The notes beneath the pieces were generated by a model. The model made no database searches, was not told the DNA's origin, and saw nothing but the letters and a program-made list of their open reading frames with translations. From CADEDH01 sp965263455 (lineage in GTDB: Bacteria > Actinomycetota > Acidimicrobiia > Acidimicrobiales > SZUA-35), in contig CBDHHN010000004.1 of NCBI GenBank assembly GCA_965263455.1, positions 3,038,001 to 3,102,000 of the forward strand: a DNA stretch of 64,000 nucleotides, read 5' to 3'. The translations under genes and the position numbers were made by a program. Below, piece by piece: positions 45,257 through 53,622 of the stretch. Every line of letters begins with the position of its first letter. Position 1 is the stretch's first letter.

Positions 45257-45275
45257 TGAACGTCTGCTGAACGTC
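45257..45275. promoter_or_regulatory. tandem TGAACGTC direct repeat between divergent genes
   Basis: TGAACGTC occurs at 45257-45264 and again at 45268-45275, exactly 11 bases apart, about one helical turn. It lies between the LigD-polymerase gene (minus) and the sigma factor gene (plus). Further on, TCACCCC (45355-45361) and GGGGTGA (45377-45383) form an inverted repeat 67 bases before the sigma ATG. Confidence 0.4.
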
Positions 45276-45449
45276 GACCCGGGATCGCGAACCGATCCGG
45301 CCGGTCGGTCCGAAAGCGGCCCGCCACCCCGTGTCCGGCCGGTCGGCCGCGGCGTCACCCCACCGGGTTCACCCCGGGGGTGATGTCGCGCCCTCCCGGC
45401 CGGATCGACGGTGGTCCCGACGACACGTCGAGCTGCAGGGAGTACCGCC

Positions 45450-46001
45450 ATGACCACCGACGACCAACGACTGCACCGCCGCCTGGTGCAGGGCGACCGC
45501 ACGGCCGGGACCGAGATCTACCGCCGCCATCACGGCTCGGTGGAACGCCGGTGCCGGGCCGTGCTGGGCGACGCCGACCTGGCCCAGGACGTCACCCAGG
45601 AGGTGTTCCTCGAACTGCTGACCCGTCCCGATCGCCTCGATCCGGAGCGGGGCAACCTGGCCTCCTATCTGGGACTGCTGGCCCGGCGGCGGTCGATCGA
45701 CCTGATCCGGCGCCGGGAGCGGGCCCGGGACCGGGAGGAGCGGGCGGCTCAGCTGGACACCAGGGCCGACCACGTCGATCCCGGCCCCGACGAGCTGGCC
45801 CTCGACCTCGACGTCCGCCGAGCCGTCGCCTCGTTGCCCAAGCTCCAGCAGACCGTGGTCGGCTGGGCCTTCTACGGTCAGCTCACCTACCAGGAGGCGG
45901 CGGCGGAACTCGGCATCGCCGTCGGCACGGCCAAGTCACGCATCCGCCTGGCCCTGGCCCGGCTCCGACTCGAACCCGACCTGTTGCCGCCGATGCCGTG
46001 A
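45450..46001 (+). CDS. ECF-type RNA polymerase sigma factor
   Basis: The 183-aa protein has sigma region 2 (RHHGSVERRCRAVLGDADLA, then DVTQEVFLELLTRP) and region 4 (LPKLQQTVVGWAFYGQLTYQ, then EAAAELGIAVGTAKSRIRLAL). There is no anti-sigma gene next to it. ATG 45450 is preferred since the sigma fold begins right after and AGGGAG lies upstream. An in-frame GTG at 45411 would add 13 residues. It converges on the MalT-like regulator; the DUF4331 and TPR genes lie 2.7 kb beyond and are possible targets. Confidence 0.9.
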   Translation: MTTDDQRLHRRLVQGDRTAGTEIYRRHHGSVERRCRAVLGDADLAQDVTQEVFLELLTRPDRLDPERGNLASYLGLLARRRSIDLIRRRERARDREERAAQLDTRADHVDPGPDELALDLDVRRAVASLPKLQQTVVGWAFYGQLTYQEAAAELGIAVGTAKSRIRLALARLRLEPDLLPPMP

Positions 46002-46067
46002 GCGTCGCCCCCGGGCATCCGACGCCCGCCGACCGGCTCGGGTCGCCCGGTCGTCGAACCCGATCGC

Positions 46068-48323
46068 TCACGGCAACAGGCGCTGATCCCGGGCCACCCG
46101 CACGGCCTCGGACCGGCTCGACACCCCCAGCTTGGTCCGGATGGCCGCCACCTGACTCTTCACCGTGTTGGCCGAGACCGACAGCTCCCGGGCGATCTCG
46201 GGGATCGTGAGGTCGCCGGCCAGGTAGCGGAGCACGGTCCGCTCGCGGTCGGTCAGCTCACCCCCGCGGGGCCCGCCAGGGCGTCGGGCCGACAGCCGCC
46301 GCGCGGTCTCGACCGTCAGGTCGGCCAGGATGCCGGGCGCCGAGCACCCGGCCAGGATCTGCTCCGCCCGGTCGAGGTGGTCGGCGGCGTCGGTGGGCCG
46401 ACCGGCCAGGCCGGCCGCCTCGGCCAGTCCCAGCTGGGCGGCCGCCACCAGGAGCCGCTCACCCCCCTGGCGGGCCAGTCGCCCGGCCTCGTCCAGTTCG
46501 GTCCGGGCCCCATCCAGGTCAACCCGGTCGAGTCGACACAGGCCCAAGGCCAGGTGGGCGGCCGCCGCCTGGTCGTAGGCGCCCACCGGTTCGGTCCGGG
46601 CCAGGGCGGTTGCGGCCTCGGCCCGGCGGGCGGCGGCCGGGCCTCGGCCCTGATGACGGTCGATCAGGGCCAGGTGGCCCTCGCCCAACAGCACGGGTAC
46701 CCGGAGGCCGGTGGCGCGGGCGATGGTGGTGGATTCGGTCAGGACCGATGCCGCCTGATCGAAGCGTCCGGCCCAGAAGAGGGTGGCCCCCCGGCCGACC
46801 AGGGCCACCGCCCGCCACGGGGAGGTGGGATCGGCCTCCTCCTCCGCCGCCACCTCCGAGGCCGCCAACCCCTGGGCGACGGCGCCGATCCGCCGCCGGT
46901 GGGAGGTGCGGACGATGGCGGCCGCCGACGCCACCGAGCGGCACCCGTCGGGCAGCGGGCCGTCGTGGGGCACGGTCTCGGCCCTGCCCAGCCAGTGCTC
47001 GACGTCGTCCAGCCGACCGGTGTGGAGCGCCATCCAGGCCCCGACCACGAAGACGGTCGGATCGGGGGCCCGGGTCTCGCCGTCGGCTGCCAGCCAGGCG
47101 TCGATCCAGCCCATGACGGTGGCGAACCGACCCCGGTTGGTGAAGTCGATCCAGTGCCGACCGATCAGATGACCGGCCGAATCCAGGTCGTGCCCGTCGA
47201 GGGCGTGGCGCACGGCGGCCAGGACGTCCCCTTCGGCCGACGCCGCGGCCGACGCCCGGCGATGGAGGTCGCCGGCGTCGATGCCCCGCACCTCGAGTTC
47301 GTCGCGCAGCAGATCGCGTAGGAGGGCGTGGCAGCGGTACCAACGGTCCTGTTCGTCGGCCCGAATGAACTGGGTCGAACGCTGCAGCTCGCGCAGGATC
47401 CGGGCCGAGTCGTCCCGCCCCGTGACGGCGTCGCATCGGGCCGGTGTCAACGGGTCGAGCACCGAGGTCTCCAACAGGAACCGTCGCCGCTCCTCCGGCT
47501 CGCCCGCCAGCACCTCGTCCACCAGGTAGTCGGCCAGGTGGCCCCGGGCACCCCCACCGCCGTCGAGAGTCGACACGTACAGGGCGGCCGCCCACCCCTC
47601 GGTCCGGGCCACCAGCTGATGAGCCTCGTCGTCATCCCCGGCCCGGCCCAGGGCGGTGAGCAGGCGCGCTCCCTCGTCGACGGTGAAGCGCAGATCGTCG
47701 AAGCGGATCTCGGTCAGGGTGCCACCGGCCCGGAGGCGGGCCAGGGGCAGGGGCGGGGTGGTCCGGGTGGCGATGACCAGGCGCAGGTGGGTGGCCAGGT
47801 ACCGGACCATCAGCTCGACGGTGTCGTGGATCGGGCCCTCGGTGATGACGTGGTAGTCGTCGAGCACGAGGCCCGGCCGCGCCGCCGCATCGCGATAGGC
47901 GTCGCCGCCACCGTCGGTCGGGGTCTCGGCGTCGGTCAGCGTCAGCCCGAGCCGGTCCAGGAAGGTGCGGTCGTGGCCCCGGGCCAGGGCCAACAGCTCG
48001 GCCAGGTCGGGCCCGGATGCGACGCCGACGGCGGCCAGCGCGGCCAGCAGACCGGTCCGGAACTGGGCCGGGTCGTTGTCGTGGACGTCGAGGGACAGCC
48101 AGGCCACCGGGCCGGTCCTGCGTCCGGTGGCCGCCCAGTCGAGAAGCAGGCTCGTCTTCCCCGACCCCGCGGGCCCGCTGACGGTGGTGAGGGTCGAGGT
48201 CTCCCCGGCCGCCAGCGCGTCGATCAGGCGGTCCCGCCTGACCAGGGCCGGCCCCCTCGCCGGCCACCGGACCTTCGCCTCGAGAAACGACGATCGCAAC
48301 TCGGGTGGCAACTGTGGTCGCAC
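46068..48323 (-). CDS. MalT-like (LAL/STAND) LuxR-family transcriptional regulator
   Basis: The 751-aa regulator has an ATPase domain with Walker A GPAGSGKT at 50-57 and GLVLDDYHVITEGPIHD as Walker B. A long helical, TPR-like sensor region follows, with Ala-rich repeats around 400-650. The C-terminal LuxR helix-turn-helix reads LTDRERTVLRYLAGDLTIPE and ELSVSANTVKSQVAAIRTKL. MalT-like proteins bind an inducer with ATP and then activate promoters. The ligand is unknown. A 71-aa gene lies 20 bases upstream on the same strand. Confidence 0.9.
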   Translation of the reverse strand: MRPQLPPELRSSFLEAKVRWPARGPALVRRDRLIDALAAGETSTLTTVSGPAGSGKTSLLLDWAATGRRTGPVAWLSLDVHDNDPAQFRTGLLAALAAVGVASGPDLAELLALARGHDRTFLDRLGLTLTDAETPTDGGGDAYRDAAARPGLVLDDYHVITEGPIHDTVELMVRYLATHLRLVIATRTTPPLPLARLRAGGTLTEIRFDDLRFTVDEGARLLTALGRAGDDDEAHQLVARTEGWAAALYVSTLDGGGGARGHLADYLVDEVLAGEPEERRRFLLETSVLDPLTPARCDAVTGRDDSARILRELQRSTQFIRADEQDRWYRCHALLRDLLRDELEVRGIDAGDLHRRASAAASAEGDVLAAVRHALDGHDLDSAGHLIGRHWIDFTNRGRFATVMGWIDAWLAADGETRAPDPTVFVVGAWMALHTGRLDDVEHWLGRAETVPHDGPLPDGCRSVASAAAIVRTSHRRRIGAVAQGLAASEVAAEEEADPTSPWRAVALVGRGATLFWAGRFDQAASVLTESTTIARATGLRVPVLLGEGHLALIDRHQGRGPAAARRAEAATALARTEPVGAYDQAAAAHLALGLCRLDRVDLDGARTELDEAGRLARQGGERLLVAAAQLGLAEAAGLAGRPTDAADHLDRAEQILAGCSAPGILADLTVETARRLSARRPGGPRGGELTDRERTVLRYLAGDLTIPEIARELSVSANTVKSQVAAIRTKLGVSSRSEAVRVARDQRLLP

Positions 48324-48343
48324 CGTGGTCCCCCCGCCGGCGC

Positions 48344-48559
48344 TCAGCTCCCGGCCGGCACCTCGACCACCGACTGTAGTCCGACCCCGTAGCGCTGGAG
48401 GACGAGCAGCACGCCGTAGAGGTCGGCCTGATCGGTCACCGCCACGTCGAAGGTGGTCGTCGTCGGGCCGGCGTCGACCGCGGTGATGGTCACGACCTCG
48501 CCGATGCGATCGAGGGTCGGCCGGCCCAGCGGGGCCGTCACCGTGATCCGGTGGGTCAT
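48344..48559 (-). CDS. small protein of unknown function upstream of the LuxR regulator
   Basis: The 71-aa frame runs from ATG 48559 to TGA 48344. It looks like a short alpha/beta protein: HRITVTAPLGRPTLDRIGEV, then VDAGPTTTTFDVAVTDQADL and a C-terminal LLVLQRYGVGLQSVVEVPAG. The pattern of a ferredoxin-like fold with a final QRYG.. strand recalls small ACT-like domains, but this is a guess. It is 20 bases before the LuxR gene and should be in its operon. Confidence 0.6.
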   Translation of the reverse strand: MTHRITVTAPLGRPTLDRIGEVVTITAVDAGPTTTTFDVAVTDQADLYGVLLVLQRYGVGLQSVVEVPAGS

Positions 48560-48658
48560 GGCGACGCCGGCGGGACCGGGCCGCTCGGGGTGCATCGACG
48601 GGGGACCATGCCCGGGGTTCGTTCCCGCCGGCCCCGGCGGATCAACCGGGCCCCGGGT

Positions 48659-48692
48659 GATCCCGGTCCGTGACCGGTGACGAACCGGGATC
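48659..48692. promoter_or_regulatory. 34-bp inverted repeat in the LuxR/DUF4331 divergent region
   Basis: GATCCCGGT at 48659-48667 and ACCGGGATC at 48684-48692 are perfect complements; inside them CGT pairs with ACG. The repeat lies 55 bases before the DUF4331 ATG and 100 bases from the start of the divergent small gene. It is well placed to be an operator for the MalT-like regulator or the sigma factor. Confidence 0.5.
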
Positions 48693-48746
48693 GACAAGCA
48701 AGCCAACCGCAGGCACGGTCCTGCGAACACCGAGGAGACGATCCCT

Positions 48747-49796
48747 ATGAGATCACCACGAACCATCCTGGCCGGGGCGGTGGCCGCCCTGGGCCTGGCG
48801 GCGACCACCGTCGTCGGGGCCGGTCCGGTCACCGCCGCCGACCACCTGGAGGCGCCCCAGGTCCAGCTCGACGGCCGGACCGACATCAACGACGTCTACG
48901 CCTTCCAGTCGCCCGAGAACCCGGACAACACGGTGCTGGTACTCACCGTGAACCCGGGCGCCGGTGTGCTGTCGCCGACCACGTTCCGGCCCGATGGCCG
49001 GTATCGGCTGCACATCGACACCGACGGCGACGCCCGCAAGGAGAAGACGATCCGCCTCAACTTCGGTGAGGTCCGCGACGACGGCTCCCAGAAGCTGGTC
49101 GTCCAGGGCGATGCCGGTCGCGGGGTGGGCGATGTCGGCGAGGACATCGAGCTGCGGGGAGGCGGGCGCGTCGTCGCCGGCGTCTTCGACGACCCGTTCT
49201 TCTTCGACTTCCAGGCCTTCCAGGACCAGGTCAAGGGGGCCGGCGGCAGCCGGACCTTCTGCGACGGCCACGAGACCGACTTCTTCGCCGGGCTCAACGT
49301 GTCGGCCGTCGTGCTCGAGGTTCCCAGCAGCCTCCTGACCGATGGCTCCAGCACGATCGGGGTCTGGGCCGAGACCGGCGACCGCAAGGGCCGGATCGAC
49401 CGCATGGGCCGCCCGGCCATCGCCACCGTGCTGATCGACGACGGGTCGGAGGACGCCTTCAACGTCATCCGCCCCCGGTTCGACCGGAACCGGTTCGGTG
49501 ACCAGGTCCGCGACAACCTGTTGGCCCTGAGCGGGCTCGACGGGTCGGGTTACACGGTCGAGGAGGCCGAGGGCATCACCGAGATCCTCCTCCCCGACAT
49601 CCTGACCATCGACACCGCCTCGCCGGCCGGGTTCCTCAACGGCCGCGGCCTGGCCGACGACGTGATCGACACCGAGCTGTTCATCGTGACCGGCGGCCTC
49701 GGCGCCAACGGCACGGCCGTGCTCGACAGCGACTGCGTCGACGGCAATGACCTGCCCTTCCCGGGCGTGTTCCCCTACCTGGCCGACGCTCACTGA
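48747..49796 (+). CDS. secreted DUF4331 family protein
   Basis: The 349-aa protein starts with a Sec signal peptide: two arginines, the hydrophobic AGAVAALGLAATTVVGAG and a likely cut after VTA. The mature part begins ADHLEAPQVQLDGRTDINDV, followed by YAFQSPENPDNTVLVLTVNP, the usual DUF4331 opening. The rest alternates Gly-Asp-rich strands, with the conserved GRPAIATVLI and DVIDTELFIVTGG. The function of the family is not known to me. A TPR protein follows 100 bases later. Their common layout with a sigma factor nearby suggests a regulated cell-surface unit. Confidence 0.85.
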   Translation: MRSPRTILAGAVAALGLAATTVVGAGPVTAADHLEAPQVQLDGRTDINDVYAFQSPENPDNTVLVLTVNPGAGVLSPTTFRPDGRYRLHIDTDGDARKEKTIRLNFGEVRDDGSQKLVVQGDAGRGVGDVGEDIELRGGGRVVAGVFDDPFFFDFQAFQDQVKGAGGSRTFCDGHETDFFAGLNVSAVVLEVPSSLLTDGSSTIGVWAETGDRKGRIDRMGRPAIATVLIDDGSEDAFNVIRPRFDRNRFGDQVRDNLLALSGLDGSGYTVEEAEGITEILLPDILTIDTASPAGFLNGRGLADDVIDTELFIVTGGLGANGTAVLDSDCVDGNDLPFPGVFPYLADAH

Positions 49797-49896
49797 TCCC
49801 ATCAGCGCTCCGCTGAGGGAGGACCCGGGGGCGGAACCCACCCGCTCCGCCCCCGGGTCCACGGCCCACCACCAACCCACCGACTAGGAGATCGTC

Positions 49897-51234
49897 ATGC
49901 TGCAGAAGTTCGCCCTCGCCACCCTCGCCGTGGCCGCCGCCCTCGGCATCCTGGCCGGGCTGTCCCGGCTCGGGACCGACGCCACCGAGGTCGCAACCCC
50001 CGATCGGGACGCCACCTCGGCCGAGGCCCTGACACCCGTTCACGGCCAACGCCCGCTCACCGAGATCGTCGACCTGTGGTCGTCGCGGGCCGACGCCCAA
50101 CCCCTCGACTACCTCAGCCGCACCCAACTGGGGGCCGCCCTCGCCACCCAGGCCCGGGAGACGGCCGACCTCGATGGCTACGCCGAGGCCGAGGGCGTCT
50201 ACCGGGATGCCCTCGCCCTCAACCCGGACCACAGCCCGGCCCGGCTCGGCCTGGCCCAGACCCTGTTGGCCCGCCACGAGTTCGCCGCCGCGGCCGAGGA
50301 GGTGGCCGACGTCCTCGCCGACCGCCCCGACTCGTTGCCGGCGCTGGCGCTCTGGGGCGACGCCAACCTGGAGCTGGGACACTACGAGGAGGCGGCGGCG
50401 ACCTTCGAGCGGCTCGTTGCGGTCGAGCGGTCGGCGCCGACGGTCAGCCGGTTGGCCCGGCTGCGCTTCGCCCAGGGTCGGCCCGACGAGGCCCTGGCCC
50501 TGGCCGAGGAGGCCCTCGAGCTGAGCGACGGCCTCGCCCTGCGCCCGAACACCCAGGCCTTCTACTGGTTCCAGCTCGGCCACTACCGGTTCGAGAGCGG
50601 TGACGTCGACGGCGCCCTGGAAGCCCACGATCGAGCCCTGGCCCTCGACGCCGCCAACCCGGCCGCCAACGAGGCCCGGGCCGACGTGCTTGCCGCCGCC
50701 GGCCGCTGGGACGAGGCCGATGACGCCTACGCCCGCCTCGCCGCCGACGGCGCCGCACCCGACGTGCTCGGTCGTCATGCCGACCTGTTGCGGCTGCTGG
50801 GCGACGAGGCCGGGGCTGCAGCCCAGGAGGAGCAGGCGCTCGAACTGGCCGAGGATCTGGAGGCCCAACACCCGGCGGAGCGGCGGCACCTGATCGGGTT
50901 CTGGGTCGACCGGGATCCTGAGCGGGCGGTCGAACTGGCCCAGGCCGACCTCGCCGCCCGAGCCGATGTCGGCGCCCACGATGCCCTGGCCTGGGCCCTG
51001 TTCAAGGCGGGGCGGGCCGAGGAGGCAGCCGAGGCCATGGACCAGGCCCTGGCGCTCGACACCCAGGACGCCGACTTCCTCTACCACGCCGGGGTGATCG
51101 CCGCCGCCAACGACGACACGGCTGCGGCTCGGCGTCACCTGGCCGCCGCCCTCGACCTCAACCCCCGGTTCCATCCGACCGAGGCCGACGCGGCCCGGGC
51201 GTTGCTGGCCGAGCTGGGTGGTCCGGTCGGCTGA
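49897..51234 (+). CDS. membrane-anchored or secreted TPR protein
   Basis: The 445-aa protein starts with one hydrophobic segment (KFALATLAVAAALGILAGL), a signal anchor or signal peptide. From about residue 65 it is all helical tetratricopeptide repeats; AEGVYRDALALNPDHSPARL, ALEAHDRALALDAANPAANE and AMDQALALDTQDADFLYHAG are clear units. No catalytic domain is seen. It probably acts as a scaffold with the DUF4331 protein upstream. CTAGGAGAT lies 5-10 bases before the ATG. Confidence 0.85.
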   Translation: MLQKFALATLAVAAALGILAGLSRLGTDATEVATPDRDATSAEALTPVHGQRPLTEIVDLWSSRADAQPLDYLSRTQLGAALATQARETADLDGYAEAEGVYRDALALNPDHSPARLGLAQTLLARHEFAAAAEEVADVLADRPDSLPALALWGDANLELGHYEEAAATFERLVAVERSAPTVSRLARLRFAQGRPDEALALAEEALELSDGLALRPNTQAFYWFQLGHYRFESGDVDGALEAHDRALALDAANPAANEARADVLAAAGRWDEADDAYARLAADGAAPDVLGRHADLLRLLGDEAGAAAQEEQALELAEDLEAQHPAERRHLIGFWVDRDPERAVELAQADLAARADVGAHDALAWALFKAGRAEEAAEAMDQALALDTQDADFLYHAGVIAAANDDTAAARRHLAAALDLNPRFHPTEADAARALLAELGGPVG

Positions 51235-51271
51235 ACCTGGCCCGGCCACGGCCCCAGACGAGACGGTGGCC

Positions 51272-51435
51272 ATGCACGTCCAGGCCATCGATCACGTCAA
51301 CTGGCCGTGCCCGCCGGTGGGGAGGATGAGGCCCGACGGTTCCATCGGGACCCTCTGGGCATCGCCGAGGTGCCCAACCTCCCCACCTCCGGGCCCGGGG
51401 CGGCTGCTGGTTCGAGGCCGGGGCCCTGAAGATCG
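51272..51435 (+). pseudogene. frameshifted remnant of a VOC/glyoxalase gene
   Basis: ATG 51272 starts MHVQAIDHVN, the usual first strand of a VOC domain. Reading then has to shift frame to continue as LAVPAGGEDEARRFHRD, again for LGIAEVPNLPTSGPGAAA, and again for WFEAGALKIG, all in family order. At least three frame changes are needed, and the second half of the fold is missing. It lies between the TPR gene and the end of the ABC permease gene on the other strand. Confidence 0.6.
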
Positions 51436-51452
51436 GGCGAGCCGGGGCCGGC

Positions 51453-52259
51453 TCAGACGTCGATGTCGCGGCGTTCGAAGCCGATCACGGCCACGGTCAG
51501 CAGCACGATGACGGTGGCGAGCAGCAGCGCGAACTCGCCCCAGGCGAACCCGTTGGCCAGGGGGTTGGGGCCCTGCAGCCAATGGAACGGGCTGAGCCAC
51601 CGCGTCCAGGCGATGTCGTCGACCACGGCGGCCAGGCCGTTGAGGAAGAAGGCGGCGACGGTGACCGCCGCCGTGACCCCCACGGTGAGGCCCCGGTTGC
51701 CGGTCACGCCGCCGACGGCGAGGGCCAGGGCGCAGAACACGAGGGCGACCAGGGCCAGGCCGACGTTGGCCGCCACCATGCCGGTCTGGGACAGCTCCAG
51801 ATCGAGGAGCGGGTCGCTCACCACCAACAGCAGCCACAGTGAGGCGCAGACCACCAGGGTCAGGACCACGGCGGCGGCGAAGGCTTCGAGCAGAACCGTG
51901 GCGCGTCGCACCGGTTGGGCCAGGAGCAGGTTCAGGGTCCCCCGATCCTCGGGGCCCACGACCGCGCCGACGCCGAGGGCGATGCCGAACACGGCGACCA
52001 GCACCGGCCCGATCCCGGCGTAGAGCCTGCTGTTGATCAGGCCCTCGGCCGTCACCAGGGCCTGGGCGTCCTCGATGCCGAAGGCCGCCATCAACCCCTG
52101 GGGCAGGCTGTCGAACAGCTCGATCAGGGCTTCGCCGTCCTGGCGGACCGAGGGCACGAAGGCGACGGTGATGGCGCCCAGGGCCACCAGGCCCAGGGTC
52201 CACCACAGGGTGCTGCGGCGGCGTTCGGCCAGCATCTGGCGGAATACGATCCCCCTCAC
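51453..52259 (-). CDS. ABC-2 type transporter permease
   Basis: The 268-aa protein has six hydrophobic segments, typical of ABC-2 permeases. FRQMLAERRRSTLWWTLGLV is the start, LVAVFGIALGVGAVVGPEDR and GTLNLLLAQPVRRATVLLEA carry the conserved charged loop, and the gene ends with a basic tail. GTG 52259 overlaps the stop of the ATPase gene. The pair would export a substrate, possibly a drug or lipid, that cannot be named. It ends 17 bases from the VOC remnant. Confidence 0.88.
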   Translation of the reverse strand: MRGIVFRQMLAERRRSTLWWTLGLVALGAITVAFVPSVRQDGEALIELFDSLPQGLMAAFGIEDAQALVTAEGLINSRLYAGIGPVLVAVFGIALGVGAVVGPEDRGTLNLLLAQPVRRATVLLEAFAAAVVLTLVVCASLWLLLVVSDPLLDLELSQTGMVAANVGLALVALVFCALALAVGGVTGNRGLTVGVTAAVTVAAFFLNGLAAVVDDIAWTRWLSPFHWLQGPNPLANGFAWGEFALLLATVIVLLTVAVIGFERRDIDV

Positions 52260-53182
52260 GGGGCCGTCTCCTCGTCCGGCTCGGGATCCTCGCCCCGGTA
52301 GTAGCCCAGGAACAGTTCCTCCAGGTCGGCCTCGTGGCTGGTGATGCCGTGCACGGTGTGATGGGCCGCGGCCTTGATCACCTCGTCGACGGTTCCCGTG
52401 ACCTGGAGGCTCAGGCGGTGGCCGTCGTCGGCCGTGGAGGCCGCAACGACCGAGTCCAGACGCTCGAAGGTGGCGGCGTCGACCGGATGGGCGAAGTCGA
52501 GGTCGAGGCGGCGCACGGCCTGGGCCTTGAGGGCGGCCAACTCCTCGACCACGGCCAGCTCGCCGCCCCGGATGATGGCGACCCGCCCGGCCACGTGTTC
52601 GACCTCGGGCAGCACGTGCGATGACAGGAACACGGTCCGGCCGTCGTCCCGGGCCTCGTCCACCAGGGAATAGAACGCCTGTTGCATCAGGGGATCGAGG
52701 CCCGAGGTCGGTTCGTCGAGGATGAGCAGTTCGGGGTCGTGCATGAAGGCCTGGACCAGACACACCTTCTGTCGGTTGCCGGTCGAGTAGTCCCCGATGG
52801 TGCGGTCGAGATCGAGCTGGAGTCGCTCGGCCAGCTCCGTCATGCGGCCGGTGCCGGGGAGGCCGCGGAGGCGGCCGAAGTAGCGGCACAGTTGGCGACC
52901 CGTCAGGTGCTCGGGGAGGGCCAGATCGCCTGGCACGTAACCCAGTCGGCTTCGGAGTTCGAGCGACCGCGCTCGCGGGTCGAGACCGAGGACGGTGGCC
53001 CGCCCCGACGACGGCCGCAGCAGGTCGAGCAGGATGCGGATGGTGGTGGACTTGCCGGCCCCGTTCGGCCCCAGGAAGCCGAACACCTCGCCCTTCTCGA
53101 CCCTCAGGTCGAGGTCGGACAGCGCACGATGGCGTCCATAGAACTTGGTGAGCCCGCTGGTCTCGATGGCGGCATCGGCCAC
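52256..53182 (-). CDS. ABC transporter ATP-binding protein
   Basis: The 308-aa protein has Walker A GPNGAGKST at 38-46, the signature-like DYSTGNRQKVCLVQAF, Walker B ELLILDEPTSGLDP and the switch histidine in FLSSHVLPEVEHV. The DRA-type C-terminal extension of about 80 residues is common in drug-export ATPases. GTG 53182 is 7 nt after TAGCGT on the minus strand, so the mRNA is probably leaderless. The permease gene overlaps its end. Confidence 0.92.
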   Translation of the reverse strand: MADAAIETSGLTKFYGRHRALSDLDLRVEKGEVFGFLGPNGAGKSTTIRILLDLLRPSSGRATVLGLDPRARSLELRSRLGYVPGDLALPEHLTGRQLCRYFGRLRGLPGTGRMTELAERLQLDLDRTIGDYSTGNRQKVCLVQAFMHDPELLILDEPTSGLDPLMQQAFYSLVDEARDDGRTVFLSSHVLPEVEHVAGRVAIIRGGELAVVEELAALKAQAVRRLDLDFAHPVDAATFERLDSVVAASTADDGHRLSLQVTGTVDEVIKAAAHHTVHGITSHEADLEELFLGYYRGEDPEPDEETAP

Positions 53183-53622
53183 GGATCCGACGCTAGCAGG
53201 CGGGCCCCGGCCGGGGCCGAGGTTCGGTCCGACGCATCGGGCCATGCACCGGTCCGACGCACCGGTCCGACGCATCGCTCGGATGGGGATTCCGGGGGGA
53301 TCCGGAAATTTCCCAGGAGAACCGGGAACTTTTGGGCCCCGGATTCCTACTCATAGGCAGCTTCACAGCGAACGCAGCGAAGCCTCCAACGACTGGCTCG
53401 GTCACCTGATCGGGTCAGCCCGGTACTAGCAGCTTGCTAGAGGTTCCGACGGGCCGTCTTCCCGTACAACTGCCCCAAACGAGGGGACGGTCCGTCGGAG
53501 CCGCACCAGGGGAGTGCGCCTGCGCCCGGCTCGACGGTAGGACCTGCGGCCGGAGATGGAGCGTCCGCCCGGTCGGCGGGCCCCGGGTGAGGTGTCGGTG
53601 GACCCCTGCGTTGCCGGACGCC
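53183..53622. other. 440-bp intergenic region with repeats and hairpins, no gene seen
   Basis: Next to the ABC promoter, GGTCCGACGCA occurs three times (53226-53236, 53251-53261, 53264-53274). At about 53296-53346 a long imperfect inverted repeat contains unusual A/T runs (GGATCCGGAAATTTCCC and GGGAACTTTTGGG). CTAGCA-GCT-TGCTAG at 53426-53440 is a perfect small hairpin. The local base use from 53340 to 53450 is less GC-rich than the rest. I see no convincing coding frame or tRNA. It separates two genes of the same strand. Confidence 0.5.

Noticed and set aside
53145..53429. Plus-strand open frame in the ABC-PopT gap ending SERSEASNDWLGHLIGSARY
   Set aside because: It overlaps the ABC ATPase gene at its 5' end, crosses repeats and has no ribosome binding site; no family is recognised.
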